From: Elmis aenea | Lineage: Eukaryota > Arthropoda > Insecta > Coleoptera > Elmidae | DNA: 64,000 bases | Direction: 5' to 3' | Assembly (NCBI GenBank): GCA_947652605.1 | Contig: OX393579.1 | Location: 24,635,674-24,699,673 of the forward strand | Shown: piece after piece, positions 7,992 to 19,194 of the stretch | Numbering within the stretch: the first letter of the stretch is position 1 | How the letters are laid out: the number at the start of each line of letters is the position of its first letter | Notes under the pieces: generated by a model | What the model was told of the DNA's origin: nothing | What the model saw: the letters and a program-made list of their open reading frames with translations, nothing else | The model's database searches: none | Made by a program: the position numbers and the translations under genes

Positions 7992-10643
7992 ATGCCGGAT
8001 CCACCAGTACAGCAGATGACATCATCCAATCAAATAATAGGATCAGTAAAGGAATTTTATCACGAAAGTAATGACTTTTTCGTGTACAAAAGTAAGTTAT
8101 TTCAATTTTTCATTGCCAATAATTTAGTTAACAATGAAAGTAAGAAGAGGGCAATTTTATTAAACTCGCTACACGAGGAAACTTATATTTTACTACGCAA
8201 CTTATGCGTACCTAATCAATTGGAAAACATTCCATTTGATAATCTTTTGGATATTTTATCAATACATTGCAGTCCAATTCAATCATATTTTGCGGCACGA
8301 ATTAAATTTTATAGTGCAAGACGCACTGAGAATGAAAGTGTGGCTAATTGGGCAGCACGTGTCCGTTCATTAACGGCGGGATGCGGTTTTGGTAATGAAA
8401 TCTCAATTGTTATGAGAGATAATTTTGTCGTCGGAATGGGTGCTGGGCCAATCCTAGATCGCCTCATGGAGGTAGATGCAACAAATATGCAAAAATCGTC
8501 CTTTGAAGAATTGATCGCAATCGCCCAAAACAAGGAAGCAGCGCAACGAGAGAAGATTGGAGCTGCGGAGGAAATCCGGGTGAAAACGGAACTTCTTCAT
8601 ATCTATCCAAAGAATAGAAAAACGATAGTGCGTGACGTGAGTGCTAAAAGTGTAAAGGGCAATTATGAGTGCGCCGTATGTGGTCGAAAGAATCATCGTA
8701 AAGAAGATTGTAGATATAAAAATTATACCTGTCACAAATGTCGTGAACAAGGTCATTTAGCAACAGTTTGCAAAGTAAAAAATTTCAGGTTGAATTCCAA
8801 TTTTTTGGTTGACGATAATTTCCAAACGTTGTCAGAAAATGATTTCTTTTCTATAGAGCCTACTGAGTTAAAATTTAGTAGAGAACGCGTGGAACCGTAT
8901 TATTTAAATTTAAATGTTGAAAATGTACCGTTGAGTTTTGAAATAGATACGGGATCGACACATGCAGTACTATCTGAAAAATTGTACAACAGACATTTTT
9001 TACATATTAAAAAGTTGGAAAACGATCTGGTATTTAAATCATATGAAGGTCATAGTTTTAGGCCTATAGAAAAAGTATTTTTAAATGTTAAATATAAACA
9101 AAAGCTTTATTTATTAGAAGTTTATGTTGTAAAGAATGGAGGTCCACCAATAATTGGTCGAAAAGCATTAAATCTGTTTAATTTAAATATTGCAGAAGTA
9201 AATGGTAACAGACCAAATGAATTAAAAAATGTGGTGGACACAGGAAACTTATTACATAACAGGGATAGTTCCAAAAATGTAGGTGTTGAGAAACTTTGCA
9301 ATAAATATCAAAATATATTTACAGCAGGTCTCGGAACTTTTAATAAGGACAAAATTACCCTAAAATTAAAATCAAATGTAACACCAATATGTTTGAAGCC
9401 AAGGCCAATAGCTTTTGCGTTAAAGCCGAAAGTTGAGGCGGAATTAAAACGTCTTGTAAATATTGGGGTCCTAGTACCAGTCGAGTATTCTAACTGGGGT
9501 ACACCAATAGTACCAATTATTAAGCCTAATGGTTCAGTCAGAATTTGTGGGGATTATAAAATTACAGTTAACCCCAATCTTGAAGTTTTTAAATGTCCAT
9601 TGCCAAGAATTGAGTACCTTCTTGAAAAATTAGAAGGCGGTAAATATTTTTCAAAATTAGATTTGTCTGAAGCGTACCAACAAGTGTTGTTAGCGGATGA
9701 ATCGAAAGATATTTTCACTATAACTACTCATAAGGGGTTGTTTAGGTATGCGAGGCTTCCGTATGGTATAACCTCGGGCCCGTCTTTGTTTCAAAAAATA
9801 ATGGAGCAACTCTTATCAGATATAACCGGAGTAGTTTGTTTTTTAGACGATGTCCTGATAACAGGTGAATCAAAGTTGCAGCATATGGATAGACTGGAAT
9901 TAGTTTTCAAACGCCTTATGGAATCAGGGTTGAAAGTCAAGTTAGAAAAATGTCAATTTTTGCAACCCTCGGTTTCTTATTTAGGTCATGTAATTGATCA
10001 AGAAGGAATGCGTACATCACCTGATAGTATAAAGGCAATTGTACAGTGTCAATCACCTAATACAGTTACCCAACTTAAATCTTTCTTAGGAATGATAAAC
10101 TTTTATTGTAAATTCATTCCCCAGGGTGCAACAATATTGTCACCGTTGTATAAATTGTTGCAAAAGGGTGAAAAATTTAAGTGGTCCACTGATTGTGAGG
10201 ACGCATTTAATAAAGTTAAAAAGATTCTTTTATCTTCGCACGTACTTGTTCATTATAACAGTAATTTGCCTTTAAAATTAATTGTTGATGCCAGTCCTAC
10301 AGGACTTGGTGCAGTTATAACCCATGTTTTTGATAAAAATATTGAAAAACCGATCGCTTTTGCCTCAAGGGTTCTAAAAAACGCTGAATCAAATTATTCA
10401 CAGTTAGACAAAGAAGCTTTAGCCATAATATACGGTGTTTCTAAATTTTATCAATATTTATTTGGTCGAAAGTTCACATTAGTGACAGATTGCAAGCCAC
10501 TTGTGTCCATTTTGGGCCCAAAGAAAGGTTTACCCACGATGGCTACAAGTCGTCTGCAGAGATGGGCACATTTCTTATCGTGTTTCACATATGATATTCA
10601 ATACATTCAATCAAAGGAAAATTGTGCGGATTTTTTTGTCTAG
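7992..10643 (+). CDS. Gag-Pol polyprotein of Ty3/gypsy element (Gag, protease, RT, RNase H), C-terminally frameshifted
   Basis: This 883-residue frame begins MPDPPVQQMTSS at the first ATG after the leader. Gag occupies roughly residues 1-225. Two CX2CX4HX4C zinc knuckles lie at about 227-240 and 247-260. The retroviral-type protease motif DTGS is at ~319. The reverse transcriptase spans about 470-650 with catalytic FLDD at 617-620. RNase H starts around VDASPTG (~766). Gag and Pol share one frame with no internal frameshift, unlike many gypsy elements. An extra T in a run of seven at 10631-10637 ends the frame before integrase. Codon use is AT-rich like its surroundings. The element would copy itself through a cytoplasmic particle and nuclear integration, but this copy cannot make integrase. 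Confidence 0.93.
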   Translation: MPDPPVQQMTSSNQIIGSVKEFYHESNDFFVYKSKLFQFFIANNLVNNESKKRAILLNSLHEETYILLRNLCVPNQLENIPFDNLLDILSIHCSPIQSYFAARIKFYSARRTENESVANWAARVRSLTAGCGFGNEISIVMRDNFVVGMGAGPILDRLMEVDATNMQKSSFEELIAIAQNKEAAQREKIGAAEEIRVKTELLHIYPKNRKTIVRDVSAKSVKGNYECAVCGRKNHRKEDCRYKNYTCHKCREQGHLATVCKVKNFRLNSNFLVDDNFQTLSENDFFSIEPTELKFSRERVEPYYLNLNVENVPLSFEIDTGSTHAVLSEKLYNRHFLHIKKLENDLVFKSYEGHSFRPIEKVFLNVKYKQKLYLLEVYVVKNGGPPIIGRKALNLFNLNIAEVNGNRPNELKNVVDTGNLLHNRDSSKNVGVEKLCNKYQNIFTAGLGTFNKDKITLKLKSNVTPICLKPRPIAFALKPKVEAELKRLVNIGVLVPVEYSNWGTPIVPIIKPNGSVRICGDYKITVNPNLEVFKCPLPRIEYLLEKLEGGKYFSKLDLSEAYQQVLLADESKDIFTITTHKGLFRYARLPYGITSGPSLFQKIMEQLLSDITGVVCFLDDVLITGESKLQHMDRLELVFKRLMESGLKVKLEKCQFLQPSVSYLGHVIDQEGMRTSPDSIKAIVQCQSPNTVTQLKSFLGMINFYCKFIPQGATILSPLYKLLQKGEKFKWSTDCEDAFNKVKKILLSSHVLVHYNSNLPLKLIVDASPTGLGAVITHVFDKNIEKPIAFASRVLKNAESNYSQLDKEALAIIYGVSKFYQYLFGRKFTLVTDCKPLVSILGPKKGLPTMATSRLQRWAHFLSCFTYDIQYIQSKENCADFFV

Positions 10644-11580
10644 AAATCCTATTAATGAGGAGTTTTCGGAATTACCAGTCATTGCAGATTCATTAAATTT
10701 TGTGAGTAATCTGAACGTGATAGAAAAACAGAATGATTTGCCCATTGACTCAAAAAAAATTAAGAGAGAGTCAAGTCGTGACATAATTCTAAGTAGAGTT
10801 ATAATAAGTTATGTATTATCAGGTTTCCAACCTACAGCAGTGGAGGAGTTAAAACTATATTTCCTACGTAAGAACGAACTAGCTGTGGAACAAGGATGTC
10901 TATTATGGGGGTATAGAATTGTAGTTCCTGCAAAGTTAAGAAGTAGTATATTAAATGAAATACACAGCAGTCACATGGGAATCGTTAAATGTAAATTAGA
11001 GTGATCGCACCCAAAAGTGGACCGCGAGATGCGCAAAGAGAGGGGATCGCGATTGATATTTAGACTTTTCTAAAAACGTTGACTTTTAGTGGACTTAATT
11101 TGACTACTGTGATTTACAGGTTATTACCACGTTGCTGAGACAGGCCGATGTTTTTAGGTGGTGCAGTAATAAACGCTTTGGACCTGTTTTGGTTTCTGCG
11201 TCACAGTCCACTTCTCGCTGCGACCACTATAGTAGCATGTTCTTATGTATGGTGGCCTGGCATAGACCAGGACATTGAAAATTTATGTAAAAATTGTACG
11301 CAGTGTAATAGTTATAAGAATATGCCACCCAAAGCGAAATTAAGTCCATGGCATTGGGAGGACCAACCTTGGACCAGCTGGTTATACATTCTGGAAGTGG
11401 CACTGCTTCTAGACCGTTATCTTACTGTAATAACGACACTGATAAAGTAAATGTGAGTGCCTCCCCTTAATCACAGTGTAATACTGAAGTTGTTAAACCT
11501 GTACACAGCCCACGCAATTTAAGGCGTAGAAGTCAATTAAAAGTACCGGACAGATTTGACGAATTCAATATGTAAAAATC
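10633..11580 (+). pseudogene. Gypsy integrase region, interrupted and lacking the catalytic core
   Basis: After the T-run the pol reading moves to another frame: LSRNPINEEF leads to the zinc-binding HH-CC region EIHSSHMGIVKC near 10960-10998. A 231-bp MITE then intervenes. The frame resumes at 11232 with YVWWPGIDQDIE, NCTQCN (the CC pair) and a WHW.DQPW linker. The D,D,E catalytic core that should follow is missing. Soon after comes a basic tail ending PDRFDEFNM just before the purine tract. The loss of several hundred bases, the MITE and the upstream frameshift all disable it. Confidence 0.8.
10999..11229. mobile_element. MITE, 231 bp, TA target duplication, in the gypsy integrase
   Basis: The ends GAGTGATCGCACCCAAAAGT and, reversed, TAGTGGTCGCAGCGAGAAGT form a ~28-bp imperfect inverted repeat, flanked by TA at 10997-10998 and 11230-11231. 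Removing it with one TA leaves an uninterrupted integrase reading across the site, which supports the boundaries. The TA target suggests a Tc1/mariner-type MITE. A related copy lies at 52939-53104. Confidence 0.85.
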
Positions 11581-11592
11581 TGAGGGGAGAAT
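11581..11592 (+). promoter_or_regulatory. Polypurine tract of the gypsy element
   Basis: TGAGGGGAGAAT lies immediately upstream of the right LTR, in the position and composition expected for the plus-strand primer. Confidence 0.75.
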
Positions 11593-11594
11593 AT

Positions 11595-11744
11595 TGTAAT
11601 GTATGTACGACAATCTAGTTTTAGATTGCTCTATGTTGCAAAACACCTAGAGAGCATAAATGTAATACACCTGTAACAATACTCAATATATGCCGTTTAT
11701 AGTCAGACGTGTTATTTTTGTATAAGAAAATAAGATACAAAACA
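11595..11744 (+). repeat. Right LTR of the gypsy element, 150 bp, intact
   Basis: It matches the left LTR except for about one base (TATGTTGC against TATGGTGC). It starts TG, ends CA and is followed by the duplication AAAAC. Its undisturbed GCCGTTTATAGTC marks the target used by the Harbinger element in the other LTR. Confidence 0.92.
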
Positions 11745-11749
11745 AAAAC

Positions 11750-12093
11750 AATTAATAATTCTTTTTAGGCAAATTCTCGTTAGGTTATAGATTGCATGTT
11801 TCTAATTGTTTAATTATTTTTTGGCAATTTTCATTCTCAATTACAATTAAAATAAACCTGGTTCGACAGTGCGGTTGAGGTAAAACAAGCAGCACACTTT
11901 GCAAACCGTGCAAGTATCATTATTTTAAATTGAGTTTGCATGTGACTATCGCCTTATCGTTGCCTATTCCTTGAGCTACCGATAACAATATTCTGTTTTA
12001 TTTCAGTGTATAACAAACTAAAATCATTTGTTTACTACCTTATTCGCAGTAGCATCTAAAAGTTTACGTCTAGATTTATACCTACGCATTTAA
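11750..12093. other. Non-coding stretch
   Basis: No conserved protein, RNA or resolvable element is visible between the gypsy element and the LINE relic. Confidence 0.4.
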
Positions 12094-12840
12094 TTGGTTT
12101 AAAAAAGGAGATAAGAAAGTACCCTCGAACTACAGAGGAATAAAACCTGTTGAGCACAACATTTAAGCTAACAACAAAAGTGTTAACGAACAGAATTAAC
12201 AGTATCACTTCGCTGGCAGATGAACAACAAGGATTTAGATCAGGAAGATCCTGCACGGATGTCGTCTTTGTCATAAGACAAATAACAGAAAAGTCAATTG
12301 AATACAACAAGCCAGTATATCTATGCGCTTTATTGGCTTGACCAAAGCGTTTGACCGAGTCCAACTAGAAGAAGTCCTACACATACTTTATAATGGACAT
12401 ATCCCATACAATATAATTAAGACTATAGAGAACATGTATGCAGCAAACCAAATACAGGCAAAACCGAACCAAAACCAGTTGGTAGCGGTATCAGCCAGGG
12501 GGAGTCATTAAGCCCACCTATCATGACAAATACAGCAGAGACCAGGCCAGAAACGTCAAAAACTAAGAGGCAACTAGAAACAACGCCAATGAAAGTATTG
12601 CGCAGCATTACTGGTAAAACACTTCTACACAGCGAAAGAAATTAAGAAATAAGAAAAACTTGCAAAGTAGATGATTAATAGCTGGGTAACACACGGAAGA
12701 AAAGAATGGAGTAAACATATTAACAAGATGGACGACGGGAGAATAGTAAAAATCTCCCGCGATAAGTGTCAACTGGGACGCAGGAGCGTTGGACGTCCTA
12801 GGCTAGGAAAAGATGAAAGGGCAACCTCAACGTAGAGCAA
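12094..12840 (+). pseudogene. RTE-like LINE reverse transcriptase, degenerate 3' half
   Basis: Consecutive frames carry FKKGDKKVPSNYRGI, then FKLTTKVLTNRINSI with LADEQQGFRSGRSCTD, then LTKAFDRVQLEEVLHILYNG. These are conserved blocks of non-LTR reverse transcriptase; the block with FDRV holds the first catalytic aspartate. The block that should carry the DD pair is absent near 12500-12530. Downstream comes the typical LINE C-terminal tail: TRPETSKTKRQLET, RSITGKTLL, WVTHRKKEWSKHINKMD and GRRSVGRPRLGK. Frameshifts, stops and an internal deletion show a dead copy. RTE clade membership is inferred from the tail and from the LADEQQGFR block. Confidence 0.8.
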
Positions 12841-13002
12841 TAGGCAAGTGGACGAAGAATAAACAGGCGAATCGCCTATGGTCAAGAAGGAAGAAGAAGC
12901 ATTTAATTGGGGAGATCATAACAAAAGTAAAAATTACTTGTCTTACACAGTTATTGTTATTATCACGAAATTTCAATCTTGTAAAATTTGAAAACTTAAA
13001 AC

Positions 13003-13299
13003 GTTCACTGTCCAAACATTTATTTTAATCCGACGTCACAAGTCGACATACTTCAACAACATATTTATTTGTTGGAATTACATACATAGGAAGTGCGTGA
13101 GTCATATGTGATACAAAATATCTGCTTTAATAGGCTCTTTTCACGTCCTACAGCAATTTCAGAGCTTTCAACAACACGTTTATGTTGATATTCACATTTA
13201 CAATTGACGTTTTCATTTGTCAAATGAGTAACATTATGCTTCATGGACGTCCAAATGAACAGGCCGTCATGAGTCATATATGACTCATGGACAGTGAAC
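13003..13299. mobile_element. Possible small TIR element, 297 bp
   Basis: GTTCACTGTCCA at the left end is matched exactly in reverse at the right end. The words AACAACA and CATATGTGA/CATATATGA recur inside. No clear target duplication is present. A 70-codon open frame fills the minus strand (13065-13277) and resembles nothing I recognise. It may be a fragment of a larger transposon. Confidence 0.4.
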
Positions 13300-13574
13300 T
13301 TGTTTATATTTTTTGTGCGATAATTTTAATAGTTCTCGCAAGTCAGTCAATTGTCATTAGTATTTTAATGTAAAACAAACTTTTTGTTTAATTATGGCAC
13401 TTCTCTTTGTTGCTTATTGTGATTAAAATTATTATTTTTTGATAAAAAAAAGTGCATAAGTAAAGTGACATATTGCTTGGTTTTTAATTTTATTGGTTAA
13501 ATTTATTTTCATTCCTAGTTTTGCTGTAAAAAGTGGATTTTTATGATTATATAAGATGTACTAAAGTCAATATA

Positions 13575-14175
13575 CAGGGTGATTGAAATTCGAGTTAAAG
13601 CATGGGGATCTCGCTTATTAGAATAGCTAGAGTATAGGTTTAAATTTGACAAAGTTGCTAAATTTGGTGCTTATTAATAATCCAAAGAGAAATTGGAAAT
13701 ATCTGAAACGGCATCCGAGAAAATTAGGAAAAACCGGAAAATACGATTTTTAAAAATCGTCTATAACTCCTTTGGAGTATGAAAAGTTCAAATGTGTTAA
13801 AACATTGCCGAAGCAACTTTTTAAGCCGAATCGGATGGTGGTCACAAATTTTTCCTAGATCGATTGGTTTTTGTTTTATGACAACCAACTTTGTTTTTTC
13901 TTATGGGCGCAATTTTCGCTATTCACATAATCAAATAGCATTTATTTTTCTGAATCCATTGATGTATCACACATGGTATTTTACTTCTTCTTTCTTTGTC
14001 AAATTTGAAAAAATACGTTTTTAACAATAACAACTATAACTCAGGTTGGCCGGTCGTTGTAGTTTATGTTGTTTCCATGACAACCAATCAACAAACTAAA
14101 AGTTTTGAAAGCCTATTACTTGTCACATTAATAGATTCGTAAAAATTACCTTTTTAACGAAGAAAATCGCTCCAC
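13575..14175 (+). mobile_element. Foldback family A, one-armed copy
   Basis: It starts CAGGGTGATTGAAATTCGAG after TA and follows the left arm and spacer of the 1-874 element closely, through TTTAACGAAGAAAA near 14165. The inverted right arm is missing. The copy shows the true left terminus of the family. The open frame at 13779-14024 is within the arm and is not a gene. Confidence 0.75.
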
Positions 14176-15154
14176 ATTTTTTATTCATTGGGTAGGATTA
14201 AATAATGTATTATGTTGTATTAAGTAAAAGGTGACATTTTAAGGAATACAACGAAAAGTAATGTAAAATGTTAAAACCAAATATCTTAAAAACGATTGAT
14301 GATATCTCACCCATAGAAAAACACTGTCATAACTTAATAAATAAAAATTTTGTTACAGATCTTTAAAATCAAATAAGAAAAGATCACTTTTGTTTCATGT
14401 GCGGCGTTTCAGATTAAAAAAAAAATTTTAATCTTATTGGTTGCCCCTCTACTTGGTACACTCAGTATAAGGCATAAAAAACCCTTAACAAAATGTTTAA
14501 CTGGAAACTGATTTTAGTTACCGTTTTTAATAATCACGCGAATGAGCACTCTAGACATCGGCATAATAAAAAAATTGAAACTACCGTTACACTACCAACG
14601 ATATTACTTTTATGGTTAGATGAATATAACTGCAATATAAATAATAAAAATCTACTTTGCATTTTTACCTATCCGATTCATAAATTTAATTTATCTAAAC
14701 TACGTTAAAAGCAAATGACGTTACTGCTACAAAATTGAATTGACCTATACCCGATTTTCAATTGAATTTCGCTTTGTAGCGCTTTTATAATGTATGATAT
14801 GTGATATATGTACTTCGTTGTTATATCATAGTGTTTTATACGAAGGTAAATTTTAACGCTGAAAATTTATTATGGATGTGACGATAAAACCCATTTAAGC
14901 GAAAAATGAATAAACGAATTCGTCCAAACTATTTTTATACATTCATAAATTGGAACTATCAGTGGATTTAGCTGATAAACCATGTCGTTTAAATATAACT
15001 GGAGAAATAAAAAAACATAAAAATTGAATCTTAAAATTAATTTTTACGCCAAAGAAATTCTATAATTGATATTTTGAAGGACGGTTGTTTATGTAGTAGA
15101 AGTTAACTTAAGCGATTTCACATTTTAAGGCGGTACCTAATTTTAAATCCATCC
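14176..15154. other. AT-rich non-coding stretch
   Basis: I see no recognisable gene or resolvable repeat. The 71-codon open frame at 14493-14708 has no known motif and lies in ordinary AT-rich sequence. Confidence 0.4.
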
Positions 15155-15860
15155 ATATAACTTACTTATTTTAAGAGGAAACCCGAATAAGACCTTTATG
15201 ATTGTAAATCGCAGAAAATGTTTTGTCAAATGATGTTAAAAAAAAATTATATCAGGCTGGTGGGTCAACTTGTTTTTTTAATTACACAGCTTTTTTTTAA
15301 AATTTATTCTGAGGATTTAATTCTAAATTTAATTGTGCATCAACAAATTAAACACGAGAAAATTTTTAAGAAGAATGAGTGAAAATTATTTATTTTTCAC
15401 AAAATCTTAACAAACACAATTTTTGGTAAAAATAAGAACAATAAACGGCAAATTATTAATAACAAATTCGAGTCTTAAACATGTTCAAATGGTCTATTAT
15501 CCGCCTCCAAACACAGTTGTCCTCTGTATGTAACGCCTTGAATACACATTCGCAGAAGCAATTAGGAAAAACGTCTATTATCAATACAATGCTCAAAAAA
15601 TATTGGTTTTCCGTCGAAAGATAATAAAGTACATATTATACACAAGTTATAAACTGTCAATTACTACACCAATCGTGTTTTGTTTAGTCAAATACATGTA
15701 ACGATTTTCTGAAAACTTATTTTTTCCCAAAGATGTTTTTTTAAATGTTTTTTTTTTTTTAATTGCACGATCGCATTTAGAAGTAAATCAATCCTCTATT
15801 AAAATCAATAAAAAAGGTTACATGAATAAATGATACAGAAAAAGATTGCACGTGATAAAA
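15155..15860. repeat. Foldback family J, degenerate copy
   Basis: The left part (TTTTAAGAGGAAACCC, TGTAAATCGCAGAAAATG) matches the arm at 58510-58560. The block 15480-15690 matches, in reverse, the block 48780-49000 (ACACAGTTGTC, GCCTTGAATACACA, ATCGTGTTTTGTTTAGTCAAA). Other copies are at 48064-49000, 51210-51648 and 58482-59355. It is non-coding. Confidence 0.55.
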
Positions 15861-17484
15861 TTAAAAATTAAGATTTTTCTTGATTTTGTGATTAAATTAC
15901 AAAAACATAACAGCAACTAATGTCTCATTAAAAAGAGAAAATAAAAGAGCACATTTAAGGATTTCATAGTCAACTGCGCGGCCCATAATAAAAAATGAAT
16001 TAGGGGTAATATCTCGAAAATGGTAGATGATTAAAAAAATCTAAAATAGCAGTTACATTGTACATTAAAAAGTACCTTAAGAAAGTACTAATAAAATTGA
16101 TGTAATGATTAAGACGAACAAGTTATGAGAGAAAAAAGAAATTCAACATTTTCATATTTTTTGCTATAACTTCTGAAGTACGAGGAATTTTGTATTTTTA
16201 AAAATTGATTGTAGCTCCTCTCATACAATTCATCTAATTTAAGCAAACCTGCATCTTTTATAATAAGTGAGCTCCCCATGCTTCAAATGTAATCTGGAAC
16301 ACCCTGTACACAGGGTGAAAATAATCTACATGTGTTGTATGGGTAACTTTGTTATTATAAAAGTTACATGGTCGGTTAAATTGGCAAAGTTGGGCAGAAT
16401 TTCAAGACGAATTTACTGCCATTTTGACATTTAACCTAGACCTTTAATTTTTTTAAACATAAAAAAAACTGAAAACAGCCCATTTTTTCAACGGTAAATA
16501 ATTCCATAGCCAAGTTAAAATCCAAATCTGAAATGATTCTTGTAGATATTTTTACAAAGATTTAAAAAAAAATGTCTTAAAAGTAATGGCACATTTAATT
16601 TATGAGATATAAGACAAACTTGACTTTTTTTTAAATCGCAATCATAATTGGCAGTGGGTTCACTAAAAAAAGAATTTTTTCTCTTTTCATTAATGTATGG
16701 CTTGTTAGGTTTATCTCTAAGAACAAGCAAGTTCTAACAATATTATTGTTTTTATTAGGTATAATAAAAGTGGTCATTGAAAAGAGAAACAAAACCGTAC
16801 ATAAATAAAATAGTTTTACAAAATTAAACACATAAAAAAACTGAAAACTCTGATAACTACACATTATATTTCATAATAATCTATGATCGTTTACTAACTA
16901 TTACTAATTAAATCTAAATTATAAAATAATATATACATATATAAAATAAAAAAAAAAGGTATTATACAAGTATTGGAGTTCAATTTTATAATTTATAATA
17001 TATTTATTTAAATAAAACAACTTTTTGACTAATTTCAGTAAGAGTATATTAGCCGAATTCCGCATGATACCAGTAAAACAAATTAAGTATCGTAAGCGAT
17101 TAGTTATTAATTGTTAAATCAGACTATATCTTTTTTTATTCGACAAAGTTTTGTAAGTTACGTCATATGTATTAAATTTATAGATGGTGTAGTTTAATTA
17201 TTATGTTATTGAATATCTCTTTTTTACAAATAATTTATGTTGTACGTATCATTTACTTCATGCGATTATATAAGGTTTCATTTATTTATTTTCCATAAAA
17301 CCTATTGCATGTTGATTTTGTGGTTGATATTTATTATCATCATTTATTAATCAACTTCTTAATAAAAACTGAGCGATCAGTGACCCTGTATTATTTTATT
17401 GTTGGTTGGTAAATTTTATGAGGCAAAAGTAATTTTGGTGTAACATAACCAATACAGTTTCTCATAAGAATAGTTTAGTGGATC
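15861..17484. other. AT-rich non-coding stretch with two foldback termini
   Basis: The segment 16196-16311 ends TCTGGAACACCCTGTA and is closely repeated at 36848-36970. Directly after it, CAGGGTGAAAATAATCTAC (16318) begins another terminus whose partner I cannot find. The remainder is low-complexity AT sequence. Short open frames here carry no known motif. Confidence 0.4.
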
Positions 17485-18717
17485 CAGTGGCGGATTACCG
17501 CACAGGCGCATGAGGCGCGCGCCTCGGGCCTCGGCAAAAAGGGGGCCTCAGAATCGTTGGGTTCGTCATCCTCAAAAACGAAAATTAAATTTTTATTGTC
17601 TGTTAATATGAGAAATAAAATAATAATTGTAGGCAAATTGTAATATCTTCTAAAACCTATTTTCATAGTGGATAATGTGTAATAGCCATTGATGCCAATT
17701 TAAAAAAAAACATGTTAAATTAAACAAAAATTATAGCCAATTTGGTTCCAAATCGCCAAAACTTGCAACCCTGCTTGCATCTGATTACAGTGCACTGCAA
17801 GCCGATGTACTGTACAGGGTGGTCCAAATTCGATGGGATTACATGGGCATCTCGCTTAATAGTCAAGATAGAGAAACGGTTAATGTACCAAAAATGTGCA
17901 GTTTTTTGGGACAAACTCAGAATTGTTGTCAAATATATTCTTTTTTTTCCGATTTTCCTTTGTTTTCACAACCTGCTTTTTGTTTCTCATATTTAAAAAA
18001 TTTTAAAAACCTTTGTAACTTGCGTATTATTGAAAATAAATACATCAACCCTAATATATTTGGAAAGGGAAAAAATAAGGAATTTAAATAGGCCATAGCC
18101 AACTATAGCTTCCATTTAAAAAAAGGTGACATTGTGTCATACCTTTTTAACGGCGAGCGTAAATTTTTTTTTTTAGTACCTACTATCAAAATATACATAA
18201 AAATATCTAAAAATAATCTTCATAAACTTTTTCAATATTTAAAACAATAAGGGAGGTATGACACATTATAAATATAACAAAAAAACAGTTTTTCATTAAT
18301 AATTCAAAAACCGAAAATGATAGAATATTTTTGAAAACTGTTCTGAGTTTGTTCTAAAAAAACTGCACATTGTTAGTAATTTAACCGTTTCTCTATTTTG
18401 ACTATTAAGCGAGATACCCATTGTAGTCCCTAGTCCCATCGAATTTGGACCACCTGTACTGTATGATGCAGAATTTTACTGTGATTTTTTTTACCTGAGA
18501 TGGGATTTTTTCTTTTAAATGGGAATGTGATTTTTTTTCTGGTACCTGAGAATATTTTTTTGTTTCCGTATTTGATTTTTTTGTTTATGTTTTTGTTGGT
18601 TCTAAAAGTAAAAAACGTATTGATTTTTCTGCATTGTTCATTTTAGTGAACCATCTTAATAGGGGGCCTCCAGACCAGGTTGCGCCTGGGGCCCCACAAA
18701 ATCAAGATCCGCCACTG
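17485..18717. mobile_element. hAT element with 8-bp target duplication, carrying a nested foldback
   Basis: The termini CAGTGGCGGAT and ATCCGCCACTG form short inverted repeats. The 8-bp duplication AGTGGATC lies on both sides (17477-17484 and 18718-18725), the hAT signature. Subterminal GC-rich words (GCGCCTCGGGCC; GCCTGGGGCCCC) are typical of insect hAT MITEs. Over half of its 1233 bp is a later foldback at 17815-18456. No transposase is recognisable. Confidence 0.85.
17815..18456. mobile_element. Foldback family E, 642 bp, nested in a hAT element
   Basis: It starts CAGGGTGGTCCAAATTCGAT and ends with the complement of CAGGTGGTCCAAATTCGATG, flanked by TA. The arms share GAGAAACGGTTAA and GTGCAGTTTTTT. 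Full-length kin are at 55618-56815, and a half copy is at 20863-21021. The right arm is shorter than the left. Open frames across it (17742-18091) are not genes. Confidence 0.8.
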
Positions 18718-18725
18718 AGTGGATC

Positions 18726-19194
18726 CATCCAAATATCCTATTATTCAAAAAACGTGATAGGCTTTGCAATAGATCACCAACTAAATAGACCTGGGATTTA
18801 TATAAAAATCAATATTTTTACGTGTGCCTCTTCCTGTTTACGAAAGTATTGTGATCATGAAAAAATTGGACTTTAAAATTTCGGAGTATTTACACATTTG
18901 AGGTTTTTAGATTATGTTTACAAATGTTCGCAACGTTGTTTGTTTGCGTTTAGGTAAACGCACAATATTTGTGTTCGAGGTAGAGGCACAAAAAAGTACG
19001 TTTTTTAGTTTTTTTTTTTAAATAGCAGTATTTTATGACACGCCACAACATTTGCAAAGCTAAAGAATTTTTTAAGCGGCACGTTAAATTCCTGTTTTTT
19101 AAATTTTAAGTTTACTTTGTTTTATTTGTATGATACCCTTAAAAACTGGAGTAAAAAAAGTATTAATTTGAATTTTATAAAGAAAGTGATAGGT
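18726..19194. other. Non-coding stretch
   Basis: AT-rich DNA with no recognised element or gene. Confidence 0.4.

Larger units (their letters stand above)
6557..11744 (+). mobile_element. Ty3/gypsy LTR retrotransposon (Mag-like), defective, with two nested insertions
   Basis: The element is bounded by 150-bp LTRs that start TGTAATG and end AAAACA, with the 5-bp duplication AAAAC on both sides (6552-6556 and 11745-11749). In order it carries the left LTR, a primer-binding region, a leader with tandem repeats, a joined gag-pol frame, an integrase remnant, a purine tract and the right LTR. No envelope gene is seen. The LTRs differ at about one position by eye, pointing to a recent insertion. 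It is disabled by a frameshift near 10632, a MITE at 10999-11229 and loss of the integrase core. Two zinc knuckles and an FLDD reverse transcriptase motif suggest the Mag lineage. Confidence 0.9.

Noticed and set aside
6557..11744. An envelope gene that would make this an errantivirus-like element
   Set aside because: There is no room or signal for one between the integrase remnant and the right LTR.
17742..18091. Two overlapping open frames of 84 and 90 codons
   Set aside because: They cross the end of a foldback and its arm.
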